Positions 16,816 through 25,213 are shown, counted from the stretch's first letter. The stretch: 64,000 bases of DNA from Ga0077527 sp964531455 (GCA_964531455.1 CAZHFZ010000015.1:4788-68787); one strand, 5' to 3'. Program-made: numbers and translations. Notes: a model not told the origin generated them from the letters alone.

Positions 16816-17415
16816 TTATCTGATCAGGACTGTGTTGCAATTGATTGCCTGGGTATTCGTGATGGCTGTGTGTTGTGCGTGAATCGGTTTCAAACCGGTT
16901 GCAAGGTGGAACTTGACGCGTACGGATTCTTTTTTAAATGAGAAGCCCCGCAGTGTGCAAGCGGGGCTTGGGGTTGTGTCACCGGAAGTGACATTTTTCT
17001 GGGGAATAAAGGTGACTGCACCATCCCGGGTCATTGCGGCACGCACATAGATAAGGCGCAACCGCGCCGGTGGAATGCCCAGCGCCAGAAGCGTGAAGTA
17101 TTTGGCAATTGCGTAGTCTTCGCAGTCGCCGGCGCCCTTGAAGAGTGTTTCCAGCGGAGTGGCCCAATAATCCGGCTGCCCCCAGGCGACCACATCGTCG
17201 ACAAAGCGGGTGCGTTGGTTGAAAAAATTGTTCACCACACTGATTTTTGTAATTTCCGGTTTGCTGCCGGCGGCGTTGTGCATCTTTTGCCAGGCAATCA
17301 GACCCTCAACCGCCGGGGTGCCGAGGGCGCGCGCGGTTTGCAGCATCCGTGTCTCATCCAGTGAAATTGCAACACTGGCAATGAGCATGAACATGGCGAT
17401 CTGGATCACCGGCAT
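16816..17415 (-). pseudogene. truncated LapG-type (transglutaminase-like cysteine) periplasmic protease
   Basis: From the ATG at 17415 the frame starts with a signal-like VIQIAMFMLIASVAIS, then reads a good BTLCP/LapG domain: NNFFNQRTRFVDDVVAWGQPDYWATP and GAGDCEDYAIAKYFTLLALGIPP with the catalytic Cys, then LRLIYVRAAM. Similarity stops at about 17030. The HMVL-type catalytic His and the LDN-type Asp are missing; instead the frame runs into unrelated sequence and through a hairpin (16943-16969) before its stop. LapG cleaves LapA-type adhesins in response to c-di-GMP via LapD. Neither lapD nor an adhesin gene is in the window. A further in-frame extension to 17619 has no signal character. The gene is most likely inactive. 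Confidence 0.7.
16943..16969 (-). terminator. GC-rich hairpin inside the broken LapG frame
   Basis: AAGCCCCGC and GCGGGGCTT form a perfect 9-bp stem with a 9-base loop. The U-tract is weak on both strands. It lies where the LapG coding sequence should continue, so it marks non-coding DNA there. Confidence 0.5.
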
Positions 17416-17621
17416 ATGCTTGCGAATAAGGCGGAGAATCGCCCAAACGCTTGATGCCTGACGGGTGCAGATCGTGGAAGGGCATGACTTTGTCGGGCCG
17501 CACAAGCCGCAACTATGGGGTAAAACGCGATCTGGCTCCGTAAAAGGGGCTTGTTTGTCGCATTGCTGACATAAAACCATGGCTAAAGTGTAGCCTGTAA
17601 ACACTGCAAAAAGGTACAACC

Positions 17622-17783
17622 ATGGAACTGGAACAACTGGCCGTAGATCTGGATTGGGACGACGACCTCGACGCCACCCTGCTTGACGACGATTTTGATG
17701 CGGAGGCGGAGTTCGAGATGGAATTCACGCTGGGCCGTGACAAGCTGGTCGCTCTGGGCTTCAGCCCCAACGTCGCGTACTAG
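17622..17783 (+). CDS. 53-residue highly acidic small protein
   Basis: ATG at 17622 with AAGG 6 bases upstream. The product has 11 Asp and 6 Glu against 2 basic residues; the acidic part (residues 9-34, with DWDDDLD and LLDDDFDAEAEFEME) is followed by a neutral tail FTLGRDKLVALGFSPNVAY. Nearly all codons end in G or C, as in true genes here. No known family. It sits 82 bases before the DUF6352 gene on the same strand and may be cotranscribed. Alternatives are a spurious ORF opposite the frames on the other strand; codon bias argues against that. Confidence 0.5.
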   Translation: MELEQLAVDLDWDDDLDATLLDDDFDAEAEFEMEFTLGRDKLVALGFSPNVAY

Positions 17784-17865
17784 GTCACCGAACAAGCAGA
17801 AGGGGGCGGGCATCAAGCCCGTGGCATAATGGACTCAGACTTCGAGACCGTCAGCCCCGGCCCCC

Positions 17866-18873
17866 ATGGATTTCTGGCAGCACTGTGGTTATCACTTGCT
17901 TGAGCGGGCAACCGACGGGCAACTGATCGTCACCGACGATTACCTCCGTTATTACTTTTCGCGGCCCGAACTGGCGCCCGTCGCGGAGTCCTGCGCTGAA
18001 GAACGCAAACTCCACCAGTCATTGCTCGATGTGCCGCGCCGTCTGGTTGGGGAGGCCGAACTCGACGCACTCGCCGACCCCGATGCCCGGGAAAATTATC
18101 AGGTAATGCTGCGTTTCCGCGAGCAGTTGCTGGCCGCGGACACGCTGGAACAATTTTACGTCAATGTGTTCCGCGCCGATGTCGCTGTTCCGCCGGATTT
18201 TATCCACCACACCGTTGAAGCGATCCTGCGCGGTCTGCTTGACGGCGATGCACACGGTCTGCGTGCGCGTGCCGCAGAAGTCTTTTTCCGGACGCAGCGG
18301 GTGACCGTCAAGGATGGTGCCGTGATGCTGGCAGATGCCGAAACGGTCAATCTGCATGCTGAAGACGCCGGCCTCGGCAACCTTGGTCGCCTGCTGATGC
18401 AGGTCAATGCACCCTTGCGTTCAGCGGAACTTGATGTCCTGAACGAGGACTCTCAAGACGAATACTTCCGGCGCGACGGTCGGCGCGATACGGTTCTGCA
18501 GATCAACCCCGGCGTGCCGGGATCGCTGGCGCTGTGCGCCATGCTGACGCGCTGGGTGGCGCATTTCCACGGCCTGAAAGTACAGGTGCAACCGATCCGC
18601 GAGATTCCCGACGAGGAATGGTTATGGCATGTCGGGCTGGATGTCGAAGCCAGCGCGATGCTCAACGAAATCTATGCCGGTGCCGAAGTGGATGAAACGC
18701 GCATGCGCCGCATCATCGGACTCTTCCGCATGGATTTTGATGACCCCGGTGTATTGCGTCCGGAAATGAAGGGCGCTCCGGTATTTCTTGGTCTGGCGAT
18801 GACTGCGGACGGTGTTTTGCGGATGAAGCCGCAGAACCTGCTGATGAACCTTCCGCTGTCGAGGCGTGCATGA
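17866..18873 (+). CDS. DUF6352-family protein
   Basis: A 335-residue soluble protein starting MDFWQHCGYHLLERATDGQL and carrying a TDDYLRYYFSRPEL segment; I recognise this as the DUF6352 family of betaproteobacteria, whose function is unknown. No catalytic motif, signal peptide or membrane helix is evident. The end overlaps the SirB1-type gene by 4 bases (ATGA), so the two are translationally coupled and likely act together. Confidence 0.75.
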   Translation: MDFWQHCGYHLLERATDGQLIVTDDYLRYYFSRPELAPVAESCAEERKLHQSLLDVPRRLVGEAELDALADPDARENYQVMLRFREQLLAADTLEQFYVNVFRADVAVPPDFIHHTVEAILRGLLDGDAHGLRARAAEVFFRTQRVTVKDGAVMLADAETVNLHAEDAGLGNLGRLLMQVNAPLRSAELDVLNEDSQDEYFRRDGRRDTVLQINPGVPGSLALCAMLTRWVAHFHGLKVQVQPIREIPDEEWLWHVGLDVEASAMLNEIYAGAEVDETRMRRIIGLFRMDFDDPGVLRPEMKGAPVFLGLAMTADGVLRMKPQNLLMNLPLSRRA

Positions 18874-19745
18874 CCGCAGCAACAGGTGAAAATTATTCGC
18901 CGGAGGCGCGCGCTGCCCAGGAATGGCGGCGCATTGCGCGCATGCGCGACGAGGATGTTTCCCTTGCCGAAGGCGCGTTGTGGATTGCTGCCAGCGAATA
19001 TCCCGGTCTTGCCATTGATGACTATCTGGCCCGGCTGCATGAAATGGCGGCAAAATTGCGTGGGCGCCTGCGCGCCGATGTTGCAACGGCTGAAAAGCTG
19101 CTGGCGCTTAACCACTACCTGTTCGACGAATTGGGTTTCAGCGGAAACGGCGACGATTTCTACGATCCGCGCAACAGCTTTCTCAATGAGGTGATAGAGC
19201 GCCGGGTAGGCATACCGATCACCCTGGGCGTGGTGTATATCGAAATCGGACGACGTATCGGCCTCGGTCTTCACGGCGTTTCTTTTCCCGGTCATTTTCT
19301 TGTCAAATGCGCATTACGGGACGGTGTGGTGGTGCTGGACCCCTACAGCGGCGGCGTTTCTCTTGGTGCCGATGAATTGCAGCAGCGGCTGCGTGCTGCC
19401 GGCAGCCCCGTCGATGTCGATGACGCCATACTCGGTCATTTGCTCAGCGCGGCAAGCAACAAGGAAATTCTTGGCCGTATGTTGCGCAACCTCAAGGGAA
19501 TTTATGTTGATCGCAGCGACTGGTTGCGTGCGCTCTCGGCCAGTGAACGGGTCATTGCGCTGACTCCAGAGGACGCCGGTGAGGAATACCGGGATCGTGC
19601 CGGCATTTATCTAAAACTTGAATGTATTCGCGCTGCCCTGGGTGATTTCAACACCTATCTGCGGCAGCGGCCGGGGGCAGCCGATGCCGAAGCCGTCAGC
19701 GCCGAGATCGCCGAACTTGCGCCGCGCGTGGCGCGTCTGAACTGA
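18870..19745 (+). CDS. SirB1-family transglutaminase-like/TPR protein
   Basis: A 291-residue protein. Residues about 30-200 are the SirB1 N-terminal transglutaminase-like domain with LNHYLFDELGFSGNGDDFYDPRNSFLNEVIERRVGIPITLGVVYIEIGRR (the strongest conserved block, given here in outline), then GVSFPGHFLVK and VVLDPYSGG, containing the His and Asp of the papain-like triad. The usual Cys position in the block is not clearly occupied. Residues 205-285 are helical, TPR-like. Function in most bacteria is undefined; it is coupled to the DUF6352 gene. Confidence 0.88.
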   Translation: MTAATGENYSPEARAAQEWRRIARMRDEDVSLAEGALWIAASEYPGLAIDDYLARLHEMAAKLRGRLRADVATAEKLLALNHYLFDELGFSGNGDDFYDPRNSFLNEVIERRVGIPITLGVVYIEIGRRIGLGLHGVSFPGHFLVKCALRDGVVVLDPYSGGVSLGADELQQRLRAAGSPVDVDDAILGHLLSAASNKEILGRMLRNLKGIYVDRSDWLRALSASERVIALTPEDAGEEYRDRAGIYLKLECIRAALGDFNTYLRQRPGAADAEAVSAEIAELAPRVARLN

Positions 19746-19752
19746 GGAATAC

Positions 19753-20541
19753 ATGGCCGTTAATCCGCGATGCATCGTGCGCAAATCAACCAAAGGGCGA
19801 AGCCGGGCCCCGCTGTTGTTCGTGCATGGCGCCTTTATCGGCGCTTGGTGCTGGGATGAGCATTTCCTGCAATTTTTTGCCAACCGCGGCTACGATGCTT
19901 GGGCGATTGATCTGCGCGGCCATGCCGACCATGAGGAAACGGCTGACCTGGCTTCAATCGACGATTACGTGGCGGACATGCTGCTGGCGGTGGAGCAAAT
20001 CGCGGCATCGCCGGTATTGATCGGTCATTCGATGGGCGCCATTGTCGTGCAGCGCGCCTTGCGCCGGGCGCAGGCACGGGCGGTTTCCCTGTTGGCGCCG
20101 GTGCCGCCGCACGGTCTGCTTGGCAGTAGTTTCATGCTTGCTGCAAAAAATCCTGAAATATTCAATGAAATCAATAGGATGCAATTATTTGACGGTATGG
20201 CGGGATCTCCCGACATGTTGCGGCGGGCAATTTTTTCGCAACAACTACCTGCTGCGGATGTGAAACGCTATCTGGGGCGCATGCGCCATGAATCGCAACG
20301 GGCGCTGTTTGATTTGTCCTGGCCACAGCATTTCTGGATTGAACGGACAACAATTCCGGTGCAGGTGATCGGCGGCGCCGACGATCTGTTTTTCCCGCCA
20401 TCGCTGGTGGAGGAGACTGCAAACCTCCATGCTGTCGAAGCCGAGATCATTCCGGGGATGGCGCATGCTGTAATGCTGGACATGAACTGGGAGCAGGCTG
20501 CGCAGCGTCTGGCCGCATGGCTGGAGCGCTCGATAAGCTGA
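19753..20541 (+). CDS. alpha/beta hydrolase
   Basis: A 262-residue alpha/beta hydrolase. The nucleophile elbow is GHSMGA with Ser93, the oxyanion region LLFVHGAFIGAWCWDEHF (residues 21-38), the acid in GGADDLFF and the His in IPGMAHAVMLD. There is no signal peptide, so it is cytosolic. It begins 7 bases after the SirB1 stop, so is probably in the same transcript. The substrate (ester, lactone or thioester) cannot be told. Confidence 0.87.
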   Translation: MAVNPRCIVRKSTKGRSRAPLLFVHGAFIGAWCWDEHFLQFFANRGYDAWAIDLRGHADHEETADLASIDDYVADMLLAVEQIAASPVLIGHSMGAIVVQRALRRAQARAVSLLAPVPPHGLLGSSFMLAAKNPEIFNEINRMQLFDGMAGSPDMLRRAIFSQQLPAADVKRYLGRMRHESQRALFDLSWPQHFWIERTTIPVQVIGGADDLFFPPSLVEETANLHAVEAEIIPGMAHAVMLDMNWEQAAQRLAAWLERSIS

Positions 20542-20612
20542 TGCACGATGGACGCTGCAACGCGACGCGGCTAAGCTGTGCAAAATTGTGATTTTCAACG
20601 CAAGGAGACGGG

Positions 20613-21035
20613 ATGGACACCTATCTGTTGTGGGCCATAGCCGGCATCGTGCTGATCATCGTGGAGATGCTTACAGGCACATTTTATCTGCTGGTGCTTG
20701 GTATCGCGGCGTTGGCGGCAGCAGGGGCGGCGTGGCTGGGGCAATCTTTCTGGGTGCAGGCCGTGGTCACCGCGGCAGTGACTGTAGCCGGCGTGATCCT
20801 TGTCAACCGTTTCCGCGGCAAGGGAACAATAGCGCAGAAACGGTCTCTTGATGTCGGCCAGAGTGTGAGCATCGAGTCATGGATCAGCGAAGCTGACGGC
20901 CTGGCGCGGGTCAATTACCGCAACGCACAGTGGGAGGCGCGTGTCACCGGTGAACGTGTTCCTGGTGGCAAGGTGTTCTACATCCACGCCGTCGAAGGCA
21001 ATACTCTGGTGGTTTCACCGGCAAAACCCCAGTGA
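20613..21035 (+). CDS. NfeD-family membrane protein (short form)
   Basis: A 140-residue protein with two or three N-terminal membrane helices (residues 5-22, 24-43, 46-67) and a C-terminal OB-fold (about 80-138: VGQSVSIESWISEADGLARVNYRNAQWEARV). This is the short NfeD that lacks the ClpP-like protease domain. Short NfeDs pair with SPFH proteins, and an SPFH gene follows directly. AAGGAG lies 6 bases before the ATG. Confidence 0.9.
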   Translation: MDTYLLWAIAGIVLIIVEMLTGTFYLLVLGIAALAAAGAAWLGQSFWVQAVVTAAVTVAGVILVNRFRGKGTIAQKRSLDVGQSVSIESWISEADGLARVNYRNAQWEARVTGERVPGGKVFYIHAVEGNTLVVSPAKPQ

Positions 21036-21088
21036 TCAAATTCAAACCCAAAACACTGCATATTCTCGCGCAAAAAAAGGAGACCCCC

Positions 21089-22105
21089 TTGTTTCCAAAA
21101 TTTATTGTAGTCATCTTCATCACCGGCCTGCTGGTCAGTTTTGATCAGAGTTCGCTCGCAGTGCCCTTTTTTGTGATTGCGCTTGGCGTGGTGATTGCGA
21201 TTGAATCGATCCGTCAGGTACCGCAGCAGATGGCGTGGGTAGTCGAGCGGCTGGGTAAGTTTCACGCCGTTCTCGAGCCGGGCCTCAACGTCATTGTCCC
21301 TTTCCTTGATCGTGTGGCCTACCGCCATTCGTTGAAAGAGACGCCGCTGGATGTGCCGGAGCAGGTCTGCATTACGCGAGACAACACCCAGCTTGGCGTG
21401 GACGGGATCATTTATTACCAGGTCACCGATCCCGAACTCGCTTCATACGGTTCATCCGATTACATTTCCGCGGTGACGCAACTGGCGCAAACCACGCTGC
21501 GTTCGGAAATCGGCAAGATGGAGCTCGACAAGACCTTCGAGAGCCGTGACGTCATCAACCGGCAGGTGGTGGCGGTGCTGGACGAAGCGGGGCGCACCTG
21601 GGGAGTGAAGGTACTGCGTTACGAGATCAAGAATCTGACACCGCCGGATGCCATCCTGCGTGCAATGCAGGCGCAGATTACCGCTGAGCGTGAAAAGCGT
21701 GCCCTGATCGCCAAATCAGAAGGCCAGCGTCAGGAAGAGATCAATCTTGCGGACGGTGAAAAACAGGCTGCGGTACTGAAGTCCGAGGGCGACAAAACTG
21801 CGGCGATCAACCGCGCGCAGGGTGAGGCCGCGCGCATTCAGTTGATTGCCGAAGCGACTGCTGGCGCGATCAGTACTGTTGCGCAGGCGCTGAACGGTCC
21901 TGGCGGCAATCAGGCCGCCAACCTTGAGGTGGCGAAGCAGTATGTGAACGCATTCGCCCACCTTGCACGCACCAACAATACGTTGATCGTGCCGGCCAAC
22001 GTGGCCGACGTGGCGACGTTGGTCAGCTCTGCCATGGCAGTAATGGATAACGTGAAGAAGGCGACCCCTGGAAGCGCCGCCAACGGTGTTAACGCTGCGG
22101 AGTAG
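21089..22105 (+). CDS. SPFH/stomatin paraslipin (QmcA-like)
   Basis: A 338-residue protein with an N-terminal membrane anchor (about residues 3-40), an SPFH domain (RQVPQQMAWVVERLGKFHAVLEPG onward to about 190) and a coiled coil (about 210-260, AEREKRALIAKSEGQRQEE and related). Members scaffold membrane microdomains and modulate proteases. The TTG at 21089 is chosen because AAAGGAG precedes it by 6 bases; a GTG at 21032 overlaps the nfeD stop but has no Shine-Dalgarno. NfeD plus SPFH is the conserved pair. The 3' end overlaps the convergent mlaA gene by 17 bases. Confidence 0.9.
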   Translation: MFPKFIVVIFITGLLVSFDQSSLAVPFFVIALGVVIAIESIRQVPQQMAWVVERLGKFHAVLEPGLNVIVPFLDRVAYRHSLKETPLDVPEQVCITRDNTQLGVDGIIYYQVTDPELASYGSSDYISAVTQLAQTTLRSEIGKMELDKTFESRDVINRQVVAVLDEAGRTWGVKVLRYEIKNLTPPDAILRAMQAQITAEREKRALIAKSEGQRQEEINLADGEKQAAVLKSEGDKTAAINRAQGEAARIQLIAEATAGAISTVAQALNGPGGNQAANLEVAKQYVNAFAHLARTNNTLIVPANVADVATLVSSAMAVMDNVKKATPGSAANGVNAAE

Positions 22106-23006
22106 ACAGCCAGACCCGGACGGGCGGTGAAGCAGGAGGGATAACCGAGAGTGCGGGTTCAGGACGCAACTGGAGAATTTCTTCCTCTGCCGGCGTTGGC
22201 TGCCCACTGACCAGGACTGATGTGACCTGGGTGTCGGTAGCCAGGCGCAGATTGACCCCGCGTGCGGCAGGTTTGCCTGCGTCAGCGCCATCCTCTTTTT
22301 CCCGCGGCGGATTGCCGTCATAAATCAGATTGCGGCGACGCTGCAGATAGGCATCACGGAGAAACTCGTATTCGTCAATCGCCGCCACTTCGAGCACTTT
22401 GCTCGCATTCAAAAGTTCCGCGCGGCGGGTCACAAGACGAAAACCCTGAATGGCATTGCGATCGCGGTTCGGGTCGATGTAGCTGGTGGGGTCGGTTTCC
22501 CAGTCGACAATCCGGCCGGCAAAGTCGCGCACGGTGTTGGGGCCCAGAAACGGCAAAACGAGGTACGGACCGTCGCCGACACCCCAATAGCCCAGGGTCT
22601 GTCCGAAATCCTCATCGTTTTTCTCGATGCCCAGTTCCGTAGCGACATCCATGATGCCGAGCACACCGACCGTGGTATTCACCATCACGCGGCTGATGTC
22701 GGAAAAAGCGGCTCCGATCTTGCCCTGCAGAAGATTGTTCAGTGCAACAACGATGTCATTGATGTTGCTGAACACATTGCTGATGCCGGTGCGGACAATT
22801 GGCGGCAGCACGGCCTGATACACCTCTGCCAGCGGTTTCATGATTACGGTATCGACGCCGTCATTGAACTTGTAAATGGCGCGGTTCATCGGTTCAAGCG
22901 GATCCCGCGGATCGCCAGTGCCAGTGGTTGCGCAGCCGCCGAGCATGACCAGAGTGGCAATTGCGCACACGGTTACGAGGCGCAGGCGGCGGGCGAGGCG
23001 AAGCAT
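22089..23006 (-). CDS. mlaA: MlaA/VacJ outer-membrane lipoprotein
   Basis: A 305-residue lipoprotein (LVMLGGC, lipidated Cys25). The MlaA domain covers about residues 30-235: DPLEPMNRAIYKFNDGVDTVIMKPLAEVY, then the NTTVGVLGIMDVATELG and GYWGVGDGPYLVLPFLGP motifs, which line the channel. MlaA removes mislocalised phospholipids from the outer leaflet and passes them to MlaC. The C-terminal 70 residues are a Pro-rich tail. An AAGGA sits 8 bases before the ATG. The open frame on this strand runs on upstream to 24383 but that part is the antisense of gabD. No mlaBCDEF genes are in the window. Confidence 0.92.
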   Translation of the reverse strand: MLRLARRLRLVTVCAIATLVMLGGCATTGTGDPRDPLEPMNRAIYKFNDGVDTVIMKPLAEVYQAVLPPIVRTGISNVFSNINDIVVALNNLLQGKIGAAFSDISRVMVNTTVGVLGIMDVATELGIEKNDEDFGQTLGYWGVGDGPYLVLPFLGPNTVRDFAGRIVDWETDPTSYIDPNRDRNAIQGFRLVTRRAELLNASKVLEVAAIDEYEFLRDAYLQRRRNLIYDGNPPREKEDGADAGKPAARGVNLRLATDTQVTSVLVSGQPTPAEEEILQLRPEPALSVIPPASPPVRVWLSTPQR

Positions 23007-23131
23007 GGTGCAATCCTTTTTTATTGGGTACGGCAGATTCCCTGATTCGCCATTATATACAACCATTTGCCTGCCGAACCTGAACGCGGCAATTTGCTCG
23101 ATTATTGGTTCCTGATTGGTCGGATTGCCTT

Positions 23132-23140
23132 TGTTATACT
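23132..23140 (+). promoter_or_regulatory. extended -10 promoter before gabD
   Basis: TGTTATACT is an extended -10 element (TGn plus TATACT). No good -35 lies at 17 bases, which is common for extended -10 promoters. The expected start near 23147 lies just before the hairpin at 23152. Confidence 0.45.
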
Positions 23141-23151
23141 CATTTCGTCTC

Positions 23152-23183
23152 GCGGGGATGCCTCTGGCGCCCCCGCTTTTTTT
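23152..23183 (+). terminator. intrinsic terminator or attenuator in the gabD leader
   Basis: GCGGGG (23152-23157) pairs with CCCCGC (23171-23176), followed by seven T residues. It lies between the promoter candidate and the gabD Shine-Dalgarno. It could be a terminator for upstream transcripts or an attenuator. Confidence 0.55.
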
Positions 23184-23207
23184 CCAGCTTGCGCAAGGAG
23201 TTGAGTC

Positions 23208-24689
23208 ATGTTGCAGAAAGCCGATCCGGGAGTCGAACTGAAGGACAAGAGCCTGTTCCGCCAGCAGTGTTATGTGGACGGCGCCTGGGTTGACTCCGAC
23301 GACAAGTCGACGATTACCGTGGTGAACCCGGCGACCGGCGTGCCCGTAGGCACCGTGCCAAAAATGGGCGTGGCCGAAACCCGGCGTGCGATTGAAGCCG
23401 CAAATGCGGCCTGGCCGGCCTGGCGCGCGAAGACCGCGAAGGAGCGTTCGGTCATTTTGCGCAAGTGGTTCGACCTGATGATGGCCAACCAGGAGGACCT
23501 GGCAAAGCTGATGACCGTGGAGCAGGGCAAGCCGATAGCCGAATCGCGCGGCGAGATCGCCTATGGCGCGTCGTTTATTGAGTGGTTTGCCGAAGAAGGC
23601 AAGCGCATCTATGGCGACACCATTCCCAGCCACGCGCCGGACAAGCGGATTGTGGTCATCAAACAGCCGATCGGCGTTTGTGCTGCGATTACGCCATGGA
23701 ACTTTCCGAACGCGATGATTACGCGCAAGGCCGGTCCGGCGCTGGCTGCCGGCTGCACGATGGTGATCAAGCCCGCGTCGCAGACGCCGTTTTCGGCGCT
23801 GGCGCTGTGCGAGCTCGCCGAGCGCGCCGGCATTCCGAAAGGCGTGCTGTCGGTGGTGACCGGTTCGGCCGGTCCCATCGGCAAGGAGCTGACCACCAAC
23901 TCGCTGGTGCGCAAATTCACCTTCACCGGCTCCACCGAAATCGGCAAGCTGCTGATGCAGCAATGTGCGACCACGGTGAAAAAGGTTTCGCTGGAGCTCG
24001 GCGGCAATGCGCCGTTCATCGTGTTTGACGATGCCGATCTGGCGTCGGCGGTTGAGGGCGCGATGGCCTCGAAGTTCCGCAACACCGGCCAGACCTGCGT
24101 CTGCGCCAACCGCATCTTTGTGCAGGACGGCGTTTACGACAAGTTCTCGAAAATGCTCTCCGAGCGCGTCAGCCAGATGAAAGTCGGCAACGGTCTTGAG
24201 GACGGCAATCTGCAGGGCCCGCTGATCGACATGAAGGCCGTCGAAAAAGTCGAAGAGCACATTGAAGATGCATTGGCCAAGGGGGCGAAAGTGCTCACCG
24301 GCGGCAAGCGTCACGAAAAGGGCGGTCAGTTTTTCCAGCCGACCGTGCTCGCCAATGTCACCACCGACATGAAAGTTACGCACGAAGAAACTTTTGGCCC
24401 GGTCGCGCCGCTGTACCGCTTCAAGACCGAGGAGGAATTGTTGAAGCTCGCGAACAACACCGAATACGGTCTCGCGTCCTATTTCTACAGCCGCGACATC
24501 GGCCGCATCTGGCGCATTGCCGAAGGTCTCGAGTCGGGGATTGTCGGCATCAACGTCGGCATCATCTCCAACGAGATTGCGCCCTTCGGCGGCATCAAGG
24601 AGTCGGGCATTGGCCGTGAAGGTTCAAAGTACGGCATCGAGGAATTTGTTGAAGTGAAGTATCTGTGCATGGGCGATGTCAATAAATAA
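23208..24689 (+). CDS. gabD: NAD(P)-dependent succinate-semialdehyde dehydrogenase
   Basis: A 493-residue aldehyde dehydrogenase closely matching GabD. Asn165 lies in TPWNFPNAM, Lys188 in VIKPAS, Glu263 in SLELGGNAPF and catalytic Cys297 in NTGQTCVCANR; the second Cys two residues on is typical of GabD. It oxidises succinate semialdehyde to succinate, feeding the TCA cycle from GABA or 4-hydroxybutyrate. GCAAGGAG precedes the ATG by 7 bases. The gene stands alone between mlaA and a VOC gene, with a terminator on each side. Confidence 0.93.
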   Translation: MLQKADPGVELKDKSLFRQQCYVDGAWVDSDDKSTITVVNPATGVPVGTVPKMGVAETRRAIEAANAAWPAWRAKTAKERSVILRKWFDLMMANQEDLAKLMTVEQGKPIAESRGEIAYGASFIEWFAEEGKRIYGDTIPSHAPDKRIVVIKQPIGVCAAITPWNFPNAMITRKAGPALAAGCTMVIKPASQTPFSALALCELAERAGIPKGVLSVVTGSAGPIGKELTTNSLVRKFTFTGSTEIGKLLMQQCATTVKKVSLELGGNAPFIVFDDADLASAVEGAMASKFRNTGQTCVCANRIFVQDGVYDKFSKMLSERVSQMKVGNGLEDGNLQGPLIDMKAVEKVEEHIEDALAKGAKVLTGGKRHEKGGQFFQPTVLANVTTDMKVTHEETFGPVAPLYRFKTEEELLKLANNTEYGLASYFYSRDIGRIWRIAEGLESGIVGINVGIISNEIAPFGGIKESGIGREGSKYGIEEFVEVKYLCMGDVNK

Positions 24690-24738
24690 CCTTTTAATAT
24701 CATATAGTTATAGTCTACCCATGAATCCCGCAATACCG

Positions 24739-24772
24739 GCCGCCGCAGCGTCATCTGCGGCGGCTTTTTTTC
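24739..24772 (+). terminator. strong intrinsic terminator after gabD
   Basis: A perfect 10-bp stem GCCGCCGCAG / CTGCGGCGGC with a 6-base loop, then eight T residues. The next gene on this strand starts only 11 bases later. Confidence 0.9.
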
Positions 24773-24783
24773 AGCCTTAGCGC

Positions 24784-25203
24784 ATGTTCAGCATCCTCGG
24801 TCTTGATCATGTCGTACTCCGCGCGAGCAATGTGCCGCGCATGGTCCGCTTTTACTGCGAGGTGTTGGGCTGCACGTTGGAGAAAGAGCGCGAAGATCTC
24901 GGCCTGACGCAACTGCGCGCCGGCAATTCGCTGATCGATCTCGTTGCAGTAGACGGGGAAATCGGCCGCAAGGGCGGCGCCGCGCCGGGTGCTGAGGGGC
25001 GGAATATGGATCACCTGTGCCTGCGCATCGAGCCCTTTGATCCGGGTGCGCTGACCACGCATCTGATCCGACATGGCGTCGTGCCGGGTGAAATCAAACC
25101 GCGTTACGGCGCTGACGGAACGGGCCCGTCACTGTATCTCAGCGATCCGGAAGGCAATACGGTGGAGCTGAAGGGGCCGCCGGAATCGCGTCCGGCGGCT
25201 TAG
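24784..25203 (+). CDS. VOC-family (glyoxalase/dioxygenase fold) protein
   Basis: A 139-residue protein with paired betaalphabetabetabeta modules. Metal-ligand candidates are His9 (GLDHVVLRA), His78 (MDHLCLRIEPF) and Glu129 (GNTVELKG). Such proteins are metal-dependent lyases or isomerases or resistance proteins. There is no Shine-Dalgarno, and the gene begins 11 bases after the U-tract of the gabD terminator, so it may be leaderless or use a promoter overlapping the terminator. It is convergent with the isopropylmalate-dehydrogenase-like gene, 10 bases away. Confidence 0.85.
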   Translation: MFSILGLDHVVLRASNVPRMVRFYCEVLGCTLEKEREDLGLTQLRAGNSLIDLVAVDGEIGRKGGAAPGAEGRNMDHLCLRIEPFDPGALTTHLIRHGVVPGEIKPRYGADGTGPSLYLSDPEGNTVELKGPPESRPAA

Positions 25204-25213
25204 TTCGTGCAGC

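Noticed and set aside
16206..17800. A genomic island bounded by tRNA-Arg
   Set aside because: The tRNA, ribbon-helix-helix gene and broken LapG are suggestive, but no integrase, no direct repeat of the tRNA 3' end and no composition shift were seen. The tRNA 3' end also faces away from this stretch.
17583..17816. Two minus-strand frames of 77 and 85 codons near the acidic micro-ORF
   Set aside because: They lack a Shine-Dalgarno and have poor codon bias, whereas the plus-strand 53-codon frame has both. They are treated as shadows.
22089..24383. A 764-codon open frame on the minus strand
   Set aside because: Only the part from 23006 down to 22089 is real (mlaA, with lipobox and Shine-Dalgarno). 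The upstream two thirds is antisense to gabD and has His/Arg-rich shadow composition.
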